DNA of 56,525 bases, taken from Geodermatophilus sp. TF02-6 (GTDB lineage: Bacteria; Actinomycetota; Actinomycetes; Mycobacteriales; Geodermatophilaceae). The stretch is from contig NZ_QOHF01000025.1 in the NCBI RefSeq assembly GCF_003319115.1, positions 1 to 56,525 of the forward strand. Direction: 5' to 3'. The position numbers were made by a program, and so were the translations under genes. Below the pieces are notes generated by a model. That model did no database searches. It had not been told where the DNA came from and worked only from the letters and a program-made list of their open reading frames with translations. Positions 19,104 through 27,687 of the stretch are shown in pieces. Each line of letters starts with the position of its first letter. Position 1 is the stretch's first letter.

Positions 19104-22100
19104 GTGACCAGCACCCGCACCGGGGCACCGACGACGTCGGACGGAGGTGCCGGCTTCGACGGCGAGCTGTCCGAGGCCCTCGTCCGCACCTCGCGCTTCT
19201 TCCGCAAGGGGGACGTCAGCCCGGACCTGCGGGCGCTGTACCAGATCGGCGGCCGGGACGCCGACAGCTTCTACCGGGACCGGTGGAGCCACGACAAGGT
19301 CGTCCGCTCCACGCACGGGGTCAACTGCACGGGCTCGTGCTCGTGGAAGGTCTACGTCAAGGACGGGATCATCACCTGGGAGGCGCAGCAGACCGACTAC
19401 CCGTCCACCGGCCCGGACCGGCCGGAGTACGAGCCTCGCGGCTGCCCCCGGGGAGCCGCCTTCTCCTGGTACACCTACTCGCCCACGCGGGTCCGCTACC
19501 CCTACGTCCGCGGCTCGCTGCTGCAGATGTACCGCGAGGCGAAGCAGCGCCTCGGTGACCCGGTGCTGGCCTGGGCCGACGTCGTCTCCGACCCGGAGAG
19601 GGCGCGCACCTACAAGTCCCAGCGGGGCAAGGGCGGACTCGTCCGGGCCAGCTGGGACGAGGCGACCGAGATGATCGCCGCCGCGCACGTGCACACCATC
19701 AAGGAGTACGGCCCGGACCGCATCGCCGGCTTCTCGCCGATCCCCGCGATGTCGATGGTGTCGCACGCCGCCGGATCGCGGTTCATGGCGCTCATCGGCG
19801 CTCCCATGCTGTCGTTCTACGACTGGTACGCCGACCTGCCGGTGGCTTCCCCGCAGGTGTTCGGCGACCAGACCGACGTCCCCGAGTCCGGCGACTGGTG
19901 GGACGCCGCCTACCTGGTCCTGTGGGGCTCCAACGTGCCGGTCACCCGGACGCCGGACGCGCACTGGATGACCGAGGCCCGCTACCGCGGCCAGAAGGTC
20001 GTCGTCATGAGCCCGGACTACTCCGACGCGACCAAGTTCGCCGACGACTGGCTGGCCCCGCACCCGGGTACCGACGGCGCGCTGGCGATGGCCATGGGAC
20101 ACGTCGTCCTCAGGGAGTTCTTCGTCGACCGGCAGGTCCCGCGCTTCACCGAGTACGTCAAGCGCTACACCGACCTGCCGTTCCTGCTCACCCTCACCCC
20201 CCGCGGGGACGGCTACGCGCCGGGCAAGTTCCTCACCGCCGCCGACCTCGGGGACGTCGGCGAGCACAGCGAGTGGAAGACGGTCCTCATCGACTCCGGC
20301 ACCGACCGGCCGGTGGTGCCCGGCGGCTCGCTCGGCTTCCGCTTCGGTGAGGACGGCAAGGGCCGCTGGAACCTCGACCTGGCCGACGTCGACCCGCTGC
20401 TGTCCCTCTACCGGGAGGGCGCCGAGACCGCCCCGGTCGACTTGGCCCGCTTCGACACCCCGCGCGGCGAGGGCGCGACGATGCGCCGCGGCGTCCCGGT
20501 GCGGCGCATCGGCAAGCACCTGGTGACGACGGTCTACGACCTGCTGCTCGCGCAATTCGGCGTCGCCCGCGCCGGGCTGCCGGGGGAGTGGCCGGCCGGC
20601 CTCGACGACCCGAGCCAGCCCTACACGCCGGCCTGGCAGGAGCAGTTCACCGGTGTCTCCGCGGCCGCGGCGGCGCGGATCGGCCGGGAGTTCGCCCAGA
20701 ACGCCGCCGACTCCGGCGGTCGCTCCATGATCATCATGGGCGCGGGGACCAACCACTGGTTCCACTCCGACACGATCTACCGGGCCTTCCTCACCCTCAC
20801 CACGCTCACCGGCTGCCAGGGCGTCAACGGCGGCGGCTGGGCGCACTACGTCGGCCAGGAGAAGTGCCGGCCGGTCACCGGGTGGATGACGCTGGCCTCG
20901 GCGCTGGACTGGGCGCGCCCGCCCCGGCAGATGATCCAGACCGCCTACTGGTACCTGCACACCGACCAGTGGCGCTACGACCGGACCACGCTCGACGGGT
21001 TCGCCTCGCCGCTGGGAGCGGGGCGGTTCGCCGGGCGCACGCCGGCCGACGTGCTGGCCTCGTCGGCCCGGATGGGCTGGATGCCGTCGTACCCGACCTT
21101 CGACCGCAACCCGCTGGACCTGGCCGACGAGGCGGCCGCGGCCGGCAAGGAACCGACCGCGCACGTCGTCGACGAGCTGCGCGCCGGGCGGCTGCGGTTC
21201 GCCTGCACCGACCCCGACGCCCCGGAGAACTTCCCCCGGGTGCTCACCGCCTGGCGGGCCAACCTGCTCGGCTCGTCGGCGAAGGGCAACGAGTACTTCC
21301 TCGAGCACCTGCTGGGCACCGACTCCTCCCTGCGCGCGCAGGAGGCTCCCCCGGAGGCGCGGCCGCGGGAGGTCGTCTGGCGGGAGGAGGCGCCCCGGGG
21401 CAAGCTCGACCTGCTGCTGGCGCTGGACTTCCGGATGACCAGCACCACCGTCTTCGCCGACATCACCCTGCCGGCCGCCACGTGGTACGAGAAGCACGAC
21501 CTCAACACCACGGACATGCACCCCTACGTGCACTCGTTCAACCCGGCCATCGCACCGCCGTGGGAGACCCGCACCGACTTCGACGCCTTCGGCAGCATCG
21601 CCCGGGCGTTCAGCCGGCTGGCCGCGACCCACCTCGGCGTGCGGCGCGACCTGGTGGCCGTGCCGCTGCTGCACGACACCCCCGACGAGATGGCCAACCC
21701 GCGCGGCGTGGTGCGCGACTGGGGGGCCGGCGAGTGCGACCCGGTGCCGGGGAAGACGATGCCGAAGGTCATCGTCCAGGAGCGGGACTACGCCGCCGTC
21801 GCGGACAAGTGGGCCGCGCTCGGCCCGCTGGTGGAGGAGCTCGGCCTGCAGGTCAAGGGGGTCACGACCAGGCCGGACCGGGAGGCCGACTACCTGCGGC
21901 ACAAGAACGGCGTCGTCCGCGCCGGGGCCGCCGAGGGGCAGCCGGCGCTGACCCGCGATGTCCACTGGTGCGAGGCGATCCTCGCGCTGTCCGGGACGAC
22001 GAACGGGCGGCTGGCCACCCAGGGCTTCCGCTTCTCCGAGCAGCGCACCGGCACCCGGATGGCCGACCTGGCCGCCGAGAACGAGGGCAAGCTGGTCACC

Positions 22101-22817
22101 TTCGCCGACACCCAGGCGCGGCCCACGCCGGTCATCACCTCGCCGGAGTGGTCGGGCAGCGAGACCGGCGGCCGTCGCTACTCGCCGTTCACCATCAACG
22201 TCGAGCGGCTCAAGCCCTGGCACACCCTCACCGGGCGGATGCAGTTCTTCCTCGACCACGACTGGATGACCGAGGCGGGGGAGAACCTGCCGGTGTTCCG
22301 CCCGCCGCTGGACATGCACACCCTCTTCGGCGAGCCGCAGCTCGGCGCGACCGGGGAGCTGGGCATCACGGTGCGCTACCTCACCCCGCACAGCAAGTGG
22401 TCGATCCACTCCGAGTACCAGGACAACCTGTTCATGCTGTCGCTGTCGCGGGGCGGGCAGAGCATCTGGATGAGCACCCAGGACGCGGCGAAGGTCGGGA
22501 TCCGGGACAACGACTGGGTCGAGGCGGTCAACCGCAACGGGGTCGTCGTCGCCCGCGCGATCGTCAGCTCGCGGATGCCCGAGGGCACGGTCTACATGCA
22601 CCACGCCCAGGACCGGCTCATCGACGTCCCCCGGGCCGAGACCTCGGGCAAGCGGGGCGGCATCCACAACTCGCTGACCCGGCTGTTCCTCAAACCCACC
22701 CACCTGATCGGGGGCTACGCGCAGCTGTCCTTCGCCTTCAACTACCTCGGGCCCACGGGCAACCAACGCGACGAGGTCACCGTGATCCGCCGCCGCAGCC
22801 AGGAGGTGCAGTACTGA
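19104..22817 (+). CDS. narG: Respiratory nitrate reductase, alpha subunit
   Basis: 1237 residues, the normal NarG length. It reduces nitrate to nitrite at a molybdo-bis(MGD) centre on the cytoplasmic side of the membrane. Ligands of the FS0 [4Fe-4S] cluster are H71, C75, C79 (HGVNCTGSCSWKV) and C114, with the same spacing as E. coli H49, C53, C57, C92. The molybdenum-ligand region FYDWYADLPVASPQVFGDQT is present. No twin-arginine signal is visible, as expected for a cytoplasm-facing enzyme. GTG start. The stop TGA overlaps the ATG of a 34-codon frame leading to narH. Confidence 0.98.
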   Translation: MTSTRTGAPTTSDGGAGFDGELSEALVRTSRFFRKGDVSPDLRALYQIGGRDADSFYRDRWSHDKVVRSTHGVNCTGSCSWKVYVKDGIITWEAQQTDYPSTGPDRPEYEPRGCPRGAAFSWYTYSPTRVRYPYVRGSLLQMYREAKQRLGDPVLAWADVVSDPERARTYKSQRGKGGLVRASWDEATEMIAAAHVHTIKEYGPDRIAGFSPIPAMSMVSHAAGSRFMALIGAPMLSFYDWYADLPVASPQVFGDQTDVPESGDWWDAAYLVLWGSNVPVTRTPDAHWMTEARYRGQKVVVMSPDYSDATKFADDWLAPHPGTDGALAMAMGHVVLREFFVDRQVPRFTEYVKRYTDLPFLLTLTPRGDGYAPGKFLTAADLGDVGEHSEWKTVLIDSGTDRPVVPGGSLGFRFGEDGKGRWNLDLADVDPLLSLYREGAETAPVDLARFDTPRGEGATMRRGVPVRRIGKHLVTTVYDLLLAQFGVARAGLPGEWPAGLDDPSQPYTPAWQEQFTGVSAAAAARIGREFAQNAADSGGRSMIIMGAGTNHWFHSDTIYRAFLTLTTLTGCQGVNGGGWAHYVGQEKCRPVTGWMTLASALDWARPPRQMIQTAYWYLHTDQWRYDRTTLDGFASPLGAGRFAGRTPADVLASSARMGWMPSYPTFDRNPLDLADEAAAAGKEPTAHVVDELRAGRLRFACTDPDAPENFPRVLTAWRANLLGSSAKGNEYFLEHLLGTDSSLRAQEAPPEARPREVVWREEAPRGKLDLLLALDFRMTSTTVFADITLPAATWYEKHDLNTTDMHPYVHSFNPAIAPPWETRTDFDAFGSIARAFSRLAATHLGVRRDLVAVPLLHDTPDEMANPRGVVRDWGAGECDPVPGKTMPKVIVQERDYAAVADKWAALGPLVEELGLQVKGVTTRPDREADYLRHKNGVVRAGAAEGQPALTRDVHWCEAILALSGTTNGRLATQGFRFSEQRTGTRMADLAAENEGKLVTFADTQARPTPVITSPEWSGSETGGRRYSPFTINVERLKPWHTLTGRMQFFLDHDWMTEAGENLPVFRPPLDMHTLFGEPQLGATGELGITVRYLTPHSKWSIHSEYQDNLFMLSLSRGGQSIWMSTQDAAKVGIRDNDWVEAVNRNGVVVARAIVSSRMPEGTVYMHHAQDRLIDVPRAETSGKRGGIHNSLTRLFLKPTHLIGGYAQLSFAFNYLGPTGNQRDEVTVIRRRSQEVQY

Positions 22818-22921
22818 TGCCCCCGAGCGACAACACTCCGCGGTCCGGGGCCGAAGTGGCCACGAAGGCCGCTCGGAGAGGGGCCTTCGTGGCCACTTCG
22901 GCCCTCGGGGGTGGGTGCTGA
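22817..22921 (+). CDS. 34-codon linking frame between narG and narH
   Basis: An ATG sharing a base with the narG stop opens a frame that ends exactly at a TGA sharing a base with the narH ATG. Most of it is the inverted repeat at 22848-22904, read as EVATKAARRGAFVATSA. The product is unlikely to be a functional protein. The frame would let ribosomes pass through the hairpin and re-start at narH. Confidence 0.4.
   Translation: MPPSDNTPRSGAEVATKAARRGAFVATSALGGGC
22848..22904. repeat. 23-bp perfect inverted repeat inside the nar operon
   Basis: The arms at 22848-22870 (GGGCCGAAGTGGCCAC plus GAAGGCC) and 22882-22904 are perfect inverse copies around an 11-base loop. Each arm is itself nearly palindromic around GTGGCCAC. 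A related single arm lies between accD1 and accA1 (12687-12710). As mRNA it would form a very stable hairpin between narG and narH. Confidence 0.85.
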
Positions 22922-24648
22922 TGCGCGTCATGGCCCAGATGGGCATGGTCATGAACCTCGACAAGTGCATCGGGTGCCACACCTGCTCGGTCACGTGCAA
23001 GCAGGCGTGGACCAACCGCTCCGGCGTCGAGTACGTCTGGTTCAACAACGTCGAGACCCGCCCGGGGCAGGGCTACCCGCGCACCTACGAGGACCAGGAG
23101 AAGTGGAAGGGCGGCTGGGAGGTCGGCCGGGGCGGGCGGCTGCGGCTGCGCACCGGGAGCCGGCTCAAGCGGCTGCTCACCATCTTCGGCAGCCCCGTGC
23201 AGCCCTCGATGCGGGACTACTACGAGCCCTGGACCTACGACTACGAGACGCTCACCAGCGCACCGGTGCAGGAACACACCCCGGTGGCCCGGCCGCGGTC
23301 GCTGCTGACCGGCGAGCCGATGAAGGTGGAGTGGAGCGCCAACTGGGACGACAACCTCGGCGGCGCCCCCGAGCTGACCCGGGCCGACCCGGTGCTGCGA
23401 AAGGTGTCCGCCCAGGTCACGGAGAAGCTCGAGCAGACCTTCCTGTTCTACCTGCCGCGCATCTGCGAGCACTGCATCAACCCCTCGTGCGCGGCGTCCT
23501 GCCCGTCGGGGGCGATCTACAAGCGGGCCGAGGACGGCATCGTCCTGGTCGACCAGGACCGCTGCCGCGGCTGGCGGATGTGCATCACCGGCTGCCCGTA
23601 CAAGAAGGTCTACTTCAACCACCGCACCGGCAAGGCCGAGAAGTGCACCTTCTGCTTCCCGCGGGTCGAGGTCGGCATCCCCACGGTGTGCTCGGAGACC
23701 TGCGTCGGCCGGCTGCGCTACATCGGCATCGTCCTCTACGACGCCGACCGAGTCCTGCAGGCGGCCGCGACGCCGGATCCGAAGGACCTCTACGCGGCGC
23801 AGCGCTCGCTGATCCTCGACCCGAACGAGCCCGAGGTGATCCGGGCCGCACAGCAGGCCGGCATCCCGCGGGACTGGATCGACGCCGCCCAGCGCTCCCC
23901 GATCCACGCGCTGATCAACCGCTACGAGGTCGCGCTGCCCCTGCACCCGGAGTACCGGACCATGCCGATGGTCTGGTACATCCCACCGCTGTCGCCGGTC
24001 GTCGACGCCCTCACCGAGACCGGCCACGACGGGGAGGACGCCGGCAACGTCTTCGGCGCGATCGAGGCGCTGCGGATTCCCGTCGAGTACCTCGCCGAGC
24101 TGTTCACCGCCGGCGACACCGCCCGGGTCACCGGCGTGCTCCGGAAGCTCGGGGCGATGCGGTCCTACATGCGCGACCTCAACCTGGGCCGGCCCGCCGA
24201 CGAGTCGATCGCCGCCGCGGTCGGCATGACCGGCCGCGACATCCAGGACCTGCACCGGCTGCTGGCCGTGGCCAAGTACGACGAGCGCTACGTCATCCCG
24301 ACCGCGCACTCCGAGGCCGGCCCCGGGATGGAGGAGCTCGACGCCGGCTGCTCGCTGGACTACGAGGGCGGCCCGGGCATGGGCGGCTCGGGCCCCTTCG
24401 GTGAGATGTCGGGCGGGGCCACCCCCATCGCGGTGGAGAACTTCCAGATGCTGGCCAGCCGGCAGCTCAGCGACACGCCGGCGACGCCGCAGGACAAGGA
24501 GCAGCGGGTCAACCTGCTCAACTGGGACGGCAAGGGCTCGCCCGAGGGGATGTTCCCGCCCCGGCCCGAGCAGACCCCCGTGCTGCACGGTCCGGACGGC
24601 GGCGGGGACCAGCCGGGCGCGCCCAGCGTCACGGAGCCCAAGCCGTGA
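22921..24648 (+). CDS. narH: Respiratory nitrate reductase, beta subunit
   Basis: 575 residues. It carries electrons from NarI to NarG through four Fe-S clusters. The cysteine groups are CIGCHTCSVTCKQAW, CEHCINPSCAASCPSGA, CRGWRMCITGCPYKK and CTFCFPRVE with CSETC. The tryptophan in CRGW replaces one cysteine and marks the [3Fe-4S] cluster, as in known NarH. The ATG at 22921 is chosen because it overlaps the preceding frame; two in-frame starts nearby are less likely. It ends in a GTGA overlap with narJ. Confidence 0.98.
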   Translation: MRVMAQMGMVMNLDKCIGCHTCSVTCKQAWTNRSGVEYVWFNNVETRPGQGYPRTYEDQEKWKGGWEVGRGGRLRLRTGSRLKRLLTIFGSPVQPSMRDYYEPWTYDYETLTSAPVQEHTPVARPRSLLTGEPMKVEWSANWDDNLGGAPELTRADPVLRKVSAQVTEKLEQTFLFYLPRICEHCINPSCAASCPSGAIYKRAEDGIVLVDQDRCRGWRMCITGCPYKKVYFNHRTGKAEKCTFCFPRVEVGIPTVCSETCVGRLRYIGIVLYDADRVLQAAATPDPKDLYAAQRSLILDPNEPEVIRAAQQAGIPRDWIDAAQRSPIHALINRYEVALPLHPEYRTMPMVWYIPPLSPVVDALTETGHDGEDAGNVFGAIEALRIPVEYLAELFTAGDTARVTGVLRKLGAMRSYMRDLNLGRPADESIAAAVGMTGRDIQDLHRLLAVAKYDERYVIPTAHSEAGPGMEELDAGCSLDYEGGPGMGGSGPFGEMSGGATPIAVENFQMLASRQLSDTPATPQDKEQRVNLLNWDGKGSPEGMFPPRPEQTPVLHGPDGGGDQPGAPSVTEPKP

Positions 24649-25325
24649 GGCGCCGTCCGTCCGCGACGGCGGGGTCCGCGGCGCAGCTGGCCGCCGCCCG
24701 GCAGGCGGCGTCCCTGCTGCTGGGCTACCCGGACGAGGAGCTGCTCGGTCGGCTGCGCCTGCTGCGCGCCGCCGTCGCTTCGCTGTCCCCGGCGCTGGCC
24801 GGGCCGCTGGGCCGGTTCCTCGACCACCTGGAGACCACGCCGCTCTGCGACCTGCAGGCCGACTACGTGGAGACCTTCGACCTGCGTCGGCGCTGCAGCC
24901 TCTACCTCACCTACTACGCCTACGGCGACACCCGCAAGCGCGGCATGGCGCTGCTGCAGTTCAAGCACCTGTACGGCCGCGCGGGGATGCAGCTGGTCGA
25001 CGGGGAGCTGCCCGACCACCTGGCGGTCGTGCTCGAGTTCACCGCGGTCGGTGACGCGGCGCGCGGCGAGCGGCTGCTGACCGAGCACCGGGCCGGGGTG
25101 GAGCTCATCCGGCTGGCGCTCGAGGAGCGCGGCTCGCCCTACGCGCGGGTCCTGCAGGCGGTCAGCGCCACGCTGCCACCGGTCCGGGCCGAGGACCGGG
25201 CTGCGGTGCTGCGCCTGGCGCAGGAGGGCCCGCCGACCGAGGAGGTCGGTCTGGACCCCTACGGCGCCACCCCGTTCGCGCCGCCCGACTACATCCCGCA
25301 CCCGCCTGCTGGAGCGCCCGCATGA
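24645..25325 (+). CDS. narJ: Nitrate reductase molybdenum cofactor assembly chaperone
   Basis: 226 residues, all helical in pattern. The conserved TorD/NarJ features are ETTPLCDLQADYVETFDLRR (partial family signature) and CSLYLTYYAYGDTRKRGMAL. NarJ binds apo-NarG and oversees cofactor insertion before membrane attachment. GTG start within the narH stop. The C-terminal PPAGAPA and its stop are duplicated 59 bases downstream, forming the linker to narI. Confidence 0.96.
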   Translation: MRRRPSATAGSAAQLAAARQAASLLLGYPDEELLGRLRLLRAAVASLSPALAGPLGRFLDHLETTPLCDLQADYVETFDLRRRCSLYLTYYAYGDTRKRGMALLQFKHLYGRAGMQLVDGELPDHLAVVLEFTAVGDAARGERLLTEHRAGVELIRLALEERGSPYARVLQAVSATLPPVRAEDRAAVLRLAQEGPPTEEVGLDPYGATPFAPPDYIPHPPAGAPA

Positions 25326-25384
25326 ACTCACCCCACGACGACGTCCCGCTGACGCGCCACGTCCCCGCTGGAGCGCCCGCATGA
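25308..25384 (+). repeat. Direct repeat of the narJ 3' end with 20-codon frame
   Basis: GCTGGAGCGCCCGCATGA occurs at 25308-25325 and again at 25367-25384, 59 bases apart. Each copy ends in ATGA, a stop overlapping a start. The ATG of the first copy (25322) opens a 20-codon frame that ends on the TGA of the second, whose ATG starts narI. This looks like a duplication that kept the coupling signal at both ends. Confidence 0.75.
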
Positions 25385-26160
25385 CCACCACCACCGAGAT
25401 CCTGCTCTGGGTCGTCCTCCCGTACGTGAGCCTGGCGATCTTCATCGGCGGCCACGTCTGGCGGTACAAGTACGACAAGTTCGGCTGGACCACCCGGTCC
25501 AGCCGGCTCTACGAGGACAGGCTGCTGCGCTGGGGCAGTCCCCTGTTCCACTTCGGCATCCTGTTCGTGCTGTTGGGGCACATCTTCGGGCTGGGCATCC
25601 CGAAGTCCTGGACCAACGCGGTGGGGATCAGCGAGGAGCTGTACCACCTGTTCGCGATCGGCGTCGGCGCCGTCGCCGGCTTCTGCACCCTCGTCGGCCT
25701 CGCCATCCTGATCTACCGGCGGCGCACGGTCGGCCCGGTGTTCTCGGCGACCACGAAGAACGACAAGTTCATGTACCTGGTGCTCACCGTGACGATCCTG
25801 CTCGGGCTCTCCAACACGGTGCTGGGCGCGTTCGGGCACGAGGGCGTCGACTACCGCGACACGGTCTCGCCGTGGTTCCGCAGCATCTTCTACTTCAACC
25901 CCCAGCCGGAGCTCATGGCCCGGGCCGGCCTGGGCTTCCAGCTGCACGCGCTGTCGGCGCTGCTGCTGTTCGCCATCTGGCCGTTCACCCGGCTGGTGCA
26001 CGTGTTCAGCGCGCCGCTGGGCTACTTCACCCGGCCCTACATCGTCTACCGCAGCCGCAGTCAGCAGCTGGGCAACCGGCGCACCGCCCGCGGGTGGGAG
26101 CAGGCGGGCAGCACCAGCAGCCGCCGTCGCCGCGAACAGGTCGGGGGTGGTCGGCGGTGA
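25381..26160 (+). CDS. narI: Respiratory nitrate reductase, gamma subunit (cytochrome b)
   Basis: 259 residues with five hydrophobic segments. It oxidises quinol and holds two hemes b that pass electrons to NarH. Candidate heme histidines lie in GGHVWRYKYDKFGW, HFGILFVLLGHIFGLG and QLHALSALLLFAIWPFTRLVH. The C-terminal tail is basic and cytoplasmic. The ATG overlaps the stop of the small frame behind narJ, and the stop overlaps the narK start (GTGA). Confidence 0.97.
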   Translation: MTTTTEILLWVVLPYVSLAIFIGGHVWRYKYDKFGWTTRSSRLYEDRLLRWGSPLFHFGILFVLLGHIFGLGIPKSWTNAVGISEELYHLFAIGVGAVAGFCTLVGLAILIYRRRTVGPVFSATTKNDKFMYLVLTVTILLGLSNTVLGAFGHEGVDYRDTVSPWFRSIFYFNPQPELMARAGLGFQLHALSALLLFAIWPFTRLVHVFSAPLGYFTRPYIVYRSRSQQLGNRRTARGWEQAGSTSSRRRREQVGGGRR

Positions 26161-27407
26161 GCGCCGCACCCGCCCGCAGGGGGACGGCGACCCAGCCGGC
26201 CGAGCGGATCCCGAGCCAGGCCTGGACGATGCTGGCGGTCGCCACGGTCGGCTTCGCGGTCAACTTCTGGGCGTGGGCGCTGATCAGCCCGCTCGGCGCC
26301 TTCTACACCGAGACCCTGGGCCTGTCCGCCGTGCAGAAGTCGCTGCTGGTGGCCGTGCCGGTGATCGTCGGCTCGCTGGGGCGCATCCCGGTGGGGGCGC
26401 TCACCGACCGCTTCGGCGCGCGGGTCATGTTCCCGCTGATCAGCCTGCTCACCATCGTGCCGGTGCTGTTCATCGCGCTGGTGGCCAGCGACTCCTACGC
26501 GCTCATGCTGCTCGGCGGCTTCGTGCTGGGCCTCGGCGGGACGACGTTCGCCATCGGCGTCCCGTTCGTCAACGCGTGGTTCCCCCCGGCCAAGCGCGGC
26601 ACCGCGCTCGGCGTGTTCGGGATGGGCATGGGCGGCACCGCCATCTCGGCGTTCACCACCGTGCAGCTCAAGGACGCCCGCGGCCTGAGCTTCCCGTTCG
26701 TCCTGGTCGCAGTGCTCCTCGCCGCGTACGCGGTCGTCTCCTACCTGCTGCTGCGCGACGCCCCGGGGCGGCCGACGGCTCCCGGCGGGGTGGCGCGGCG
26801 CACCTGGGAGACGTTCAAGCTCCCGGTCACGCTGCAGATGTCGTTCCTCTACGCGGTCGGCTTCGGCGGCTTCGTCGCCTTTTCCGTCTACCTGCCCACC
26901 TACCTCAGGGACGCCTACGGCCTGACGCCGGGCGACGCCGCCTTCCGCACCGCCGGCTTCGTCGTCCTGGCGGTCATCGCGCGCCCGGTCGGCGGCTGGC
27001 TGTCCGACCGGCTGCACCCGGTCCCCGTGCTGGTCGCCTGCTTCGTCGTCGTGACCGTGTTCGCGGGCATCTCCGCGTTCGAGCGGCCGCTGGCGCCGAC
27101 CGGCACCATCGCCTTCCTGGCGATGGCCGCGGCGCTCGGCGCGGCGTCCGGGGCGGTGTTCGCCCTCGTCGCGCTGGCCGCCCCCGCGGGCAAGGTGGGT
27201 GCGGTGACCGGCATCGTGGGAGCCGCCGGCGGGCTGGGCGGCTTCCTGCCGCCGCTGGTCATGGGCGCGATCTACGGCTACGTCGGCAACTACCGGCCGG
27301 GGCTGTGGCTGCTGTCCGCGACGGCGCTGGTGGCCGCGGTCTACACCGCCTGGGGCATGCGCGCGGTGGGCCGACCCGCTCCCGCGGAGGTGGGCAGCCG
27401 CCGGTGA
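26157..27407 (+). CDS. narK: Nitrate/nitrite transporter of the MFS
   Basis: 416 residues with 12 likely membrane helices. NarK-type signatures are GRIPVGALTDRFGAR after helix 2, VPFVNAWFPPAKRGTALG and GVGAVTG-like KVGAVTGIVGAAGGLGGF. It imports nitrate and/or exports nitrite for the reductase encoded upstream. GTG 26157 overlaps the narI stop, and its own stop overlaps the GTG of the broken gene that follows, so the transcript is continuous. Confidence 0.95.
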   Translation: MSAAPARRGTATQPAERIPSQAWTMLAVATVGFAVNFWAWALISPLGAFYTETLGLSAVQKSLLVAVPVIVGSLGRIPVGALTDRFGARVMFPLISLLTIVPVLFIALVASDSYALMLLGGFVLGLGGTTFAIGVPFVNAWFPPAKRGTALGVFGMGMGGTAISAFTTVQLKDARGLSFPFVLVAVLLAAYAVVSYLLLRDAPGRPTAPGGVARRTWETFKLPVTLQMSFLYAVGFGGFVAFSVYLPTYLRDAYGLTPGDAAFRTAGFVVLAVIARPVGGWLSDRLHPVPVLVACFVVVTVFAGISAFERPLAPTGTIAFLAMAAALGAASGAVFALVALAAPAGKVGAVTGIVGAAGGLGGFLPPLVMGAIYGYVGNYRPGLWLLSATALVAAVYTAWGMRAVGRPAPAEVGSRR

Positions 27408-27687
27408 CCCGGGTCACGCGCGGCCGGCGGAACAGCTCCGCGGGCGGCCGCGCCGCTGTACCCGGTGACGGCCTGGACACCGCCCCGCGGGCGGAGGAGG
27501 GCCTGCCGGCGTGCGACCACTGCGGTTGCCGTGACCTCACCCCGTCGCCCGCCCGAGGGACGAGCACGACCGGCCGCGCGAGCTCTCCGGGCACATCCGC
27601 CGGCACCTGGCCGCCGGGGACGACCGGGACGCCGTGGACCGCTGGGAGCAGGAGCACCCGGCGCCGGCTCCGGTCACCGCCAGCTGA
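27404..27687 (+). pseudogene. Hemerythrin-like gene remnant, frameshifted
   Basis: The first frame starts at a GTG overlapping the narK stop and reaches LPACDHCGCRDLTP, a motif seen at the start of some hemerythrin-like proteins. The frame then drifts into Ser/Thr/Arg-rich nonsense. One frame over, RDEHDRPRELSGHIRRHLAA and DAVDRWEQEHPAP continue a helical hemerythrin-like stretch to the TGA at 27685-27687. The remaining helices and iron ligands are missing, so it is truncated as well as shifted. An oxygen- or NO-related role would suit the end of a nar operon. Family call moderate. Confidence 0.55.

Noticed and set aside
18078..23048. A 1656-codon open frame antisense to narG
   Set aside because: Only the regulator part (to 18785) is real. 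The remainder mirrors NarG codons, and NarG has conserved cofactor ligands in the plus frame.
25308..25384. att-site duplication from an integrated element
   Set aside because: The repeat flanks only 41 bases and lies within a tight operon; a local duplication explains it.
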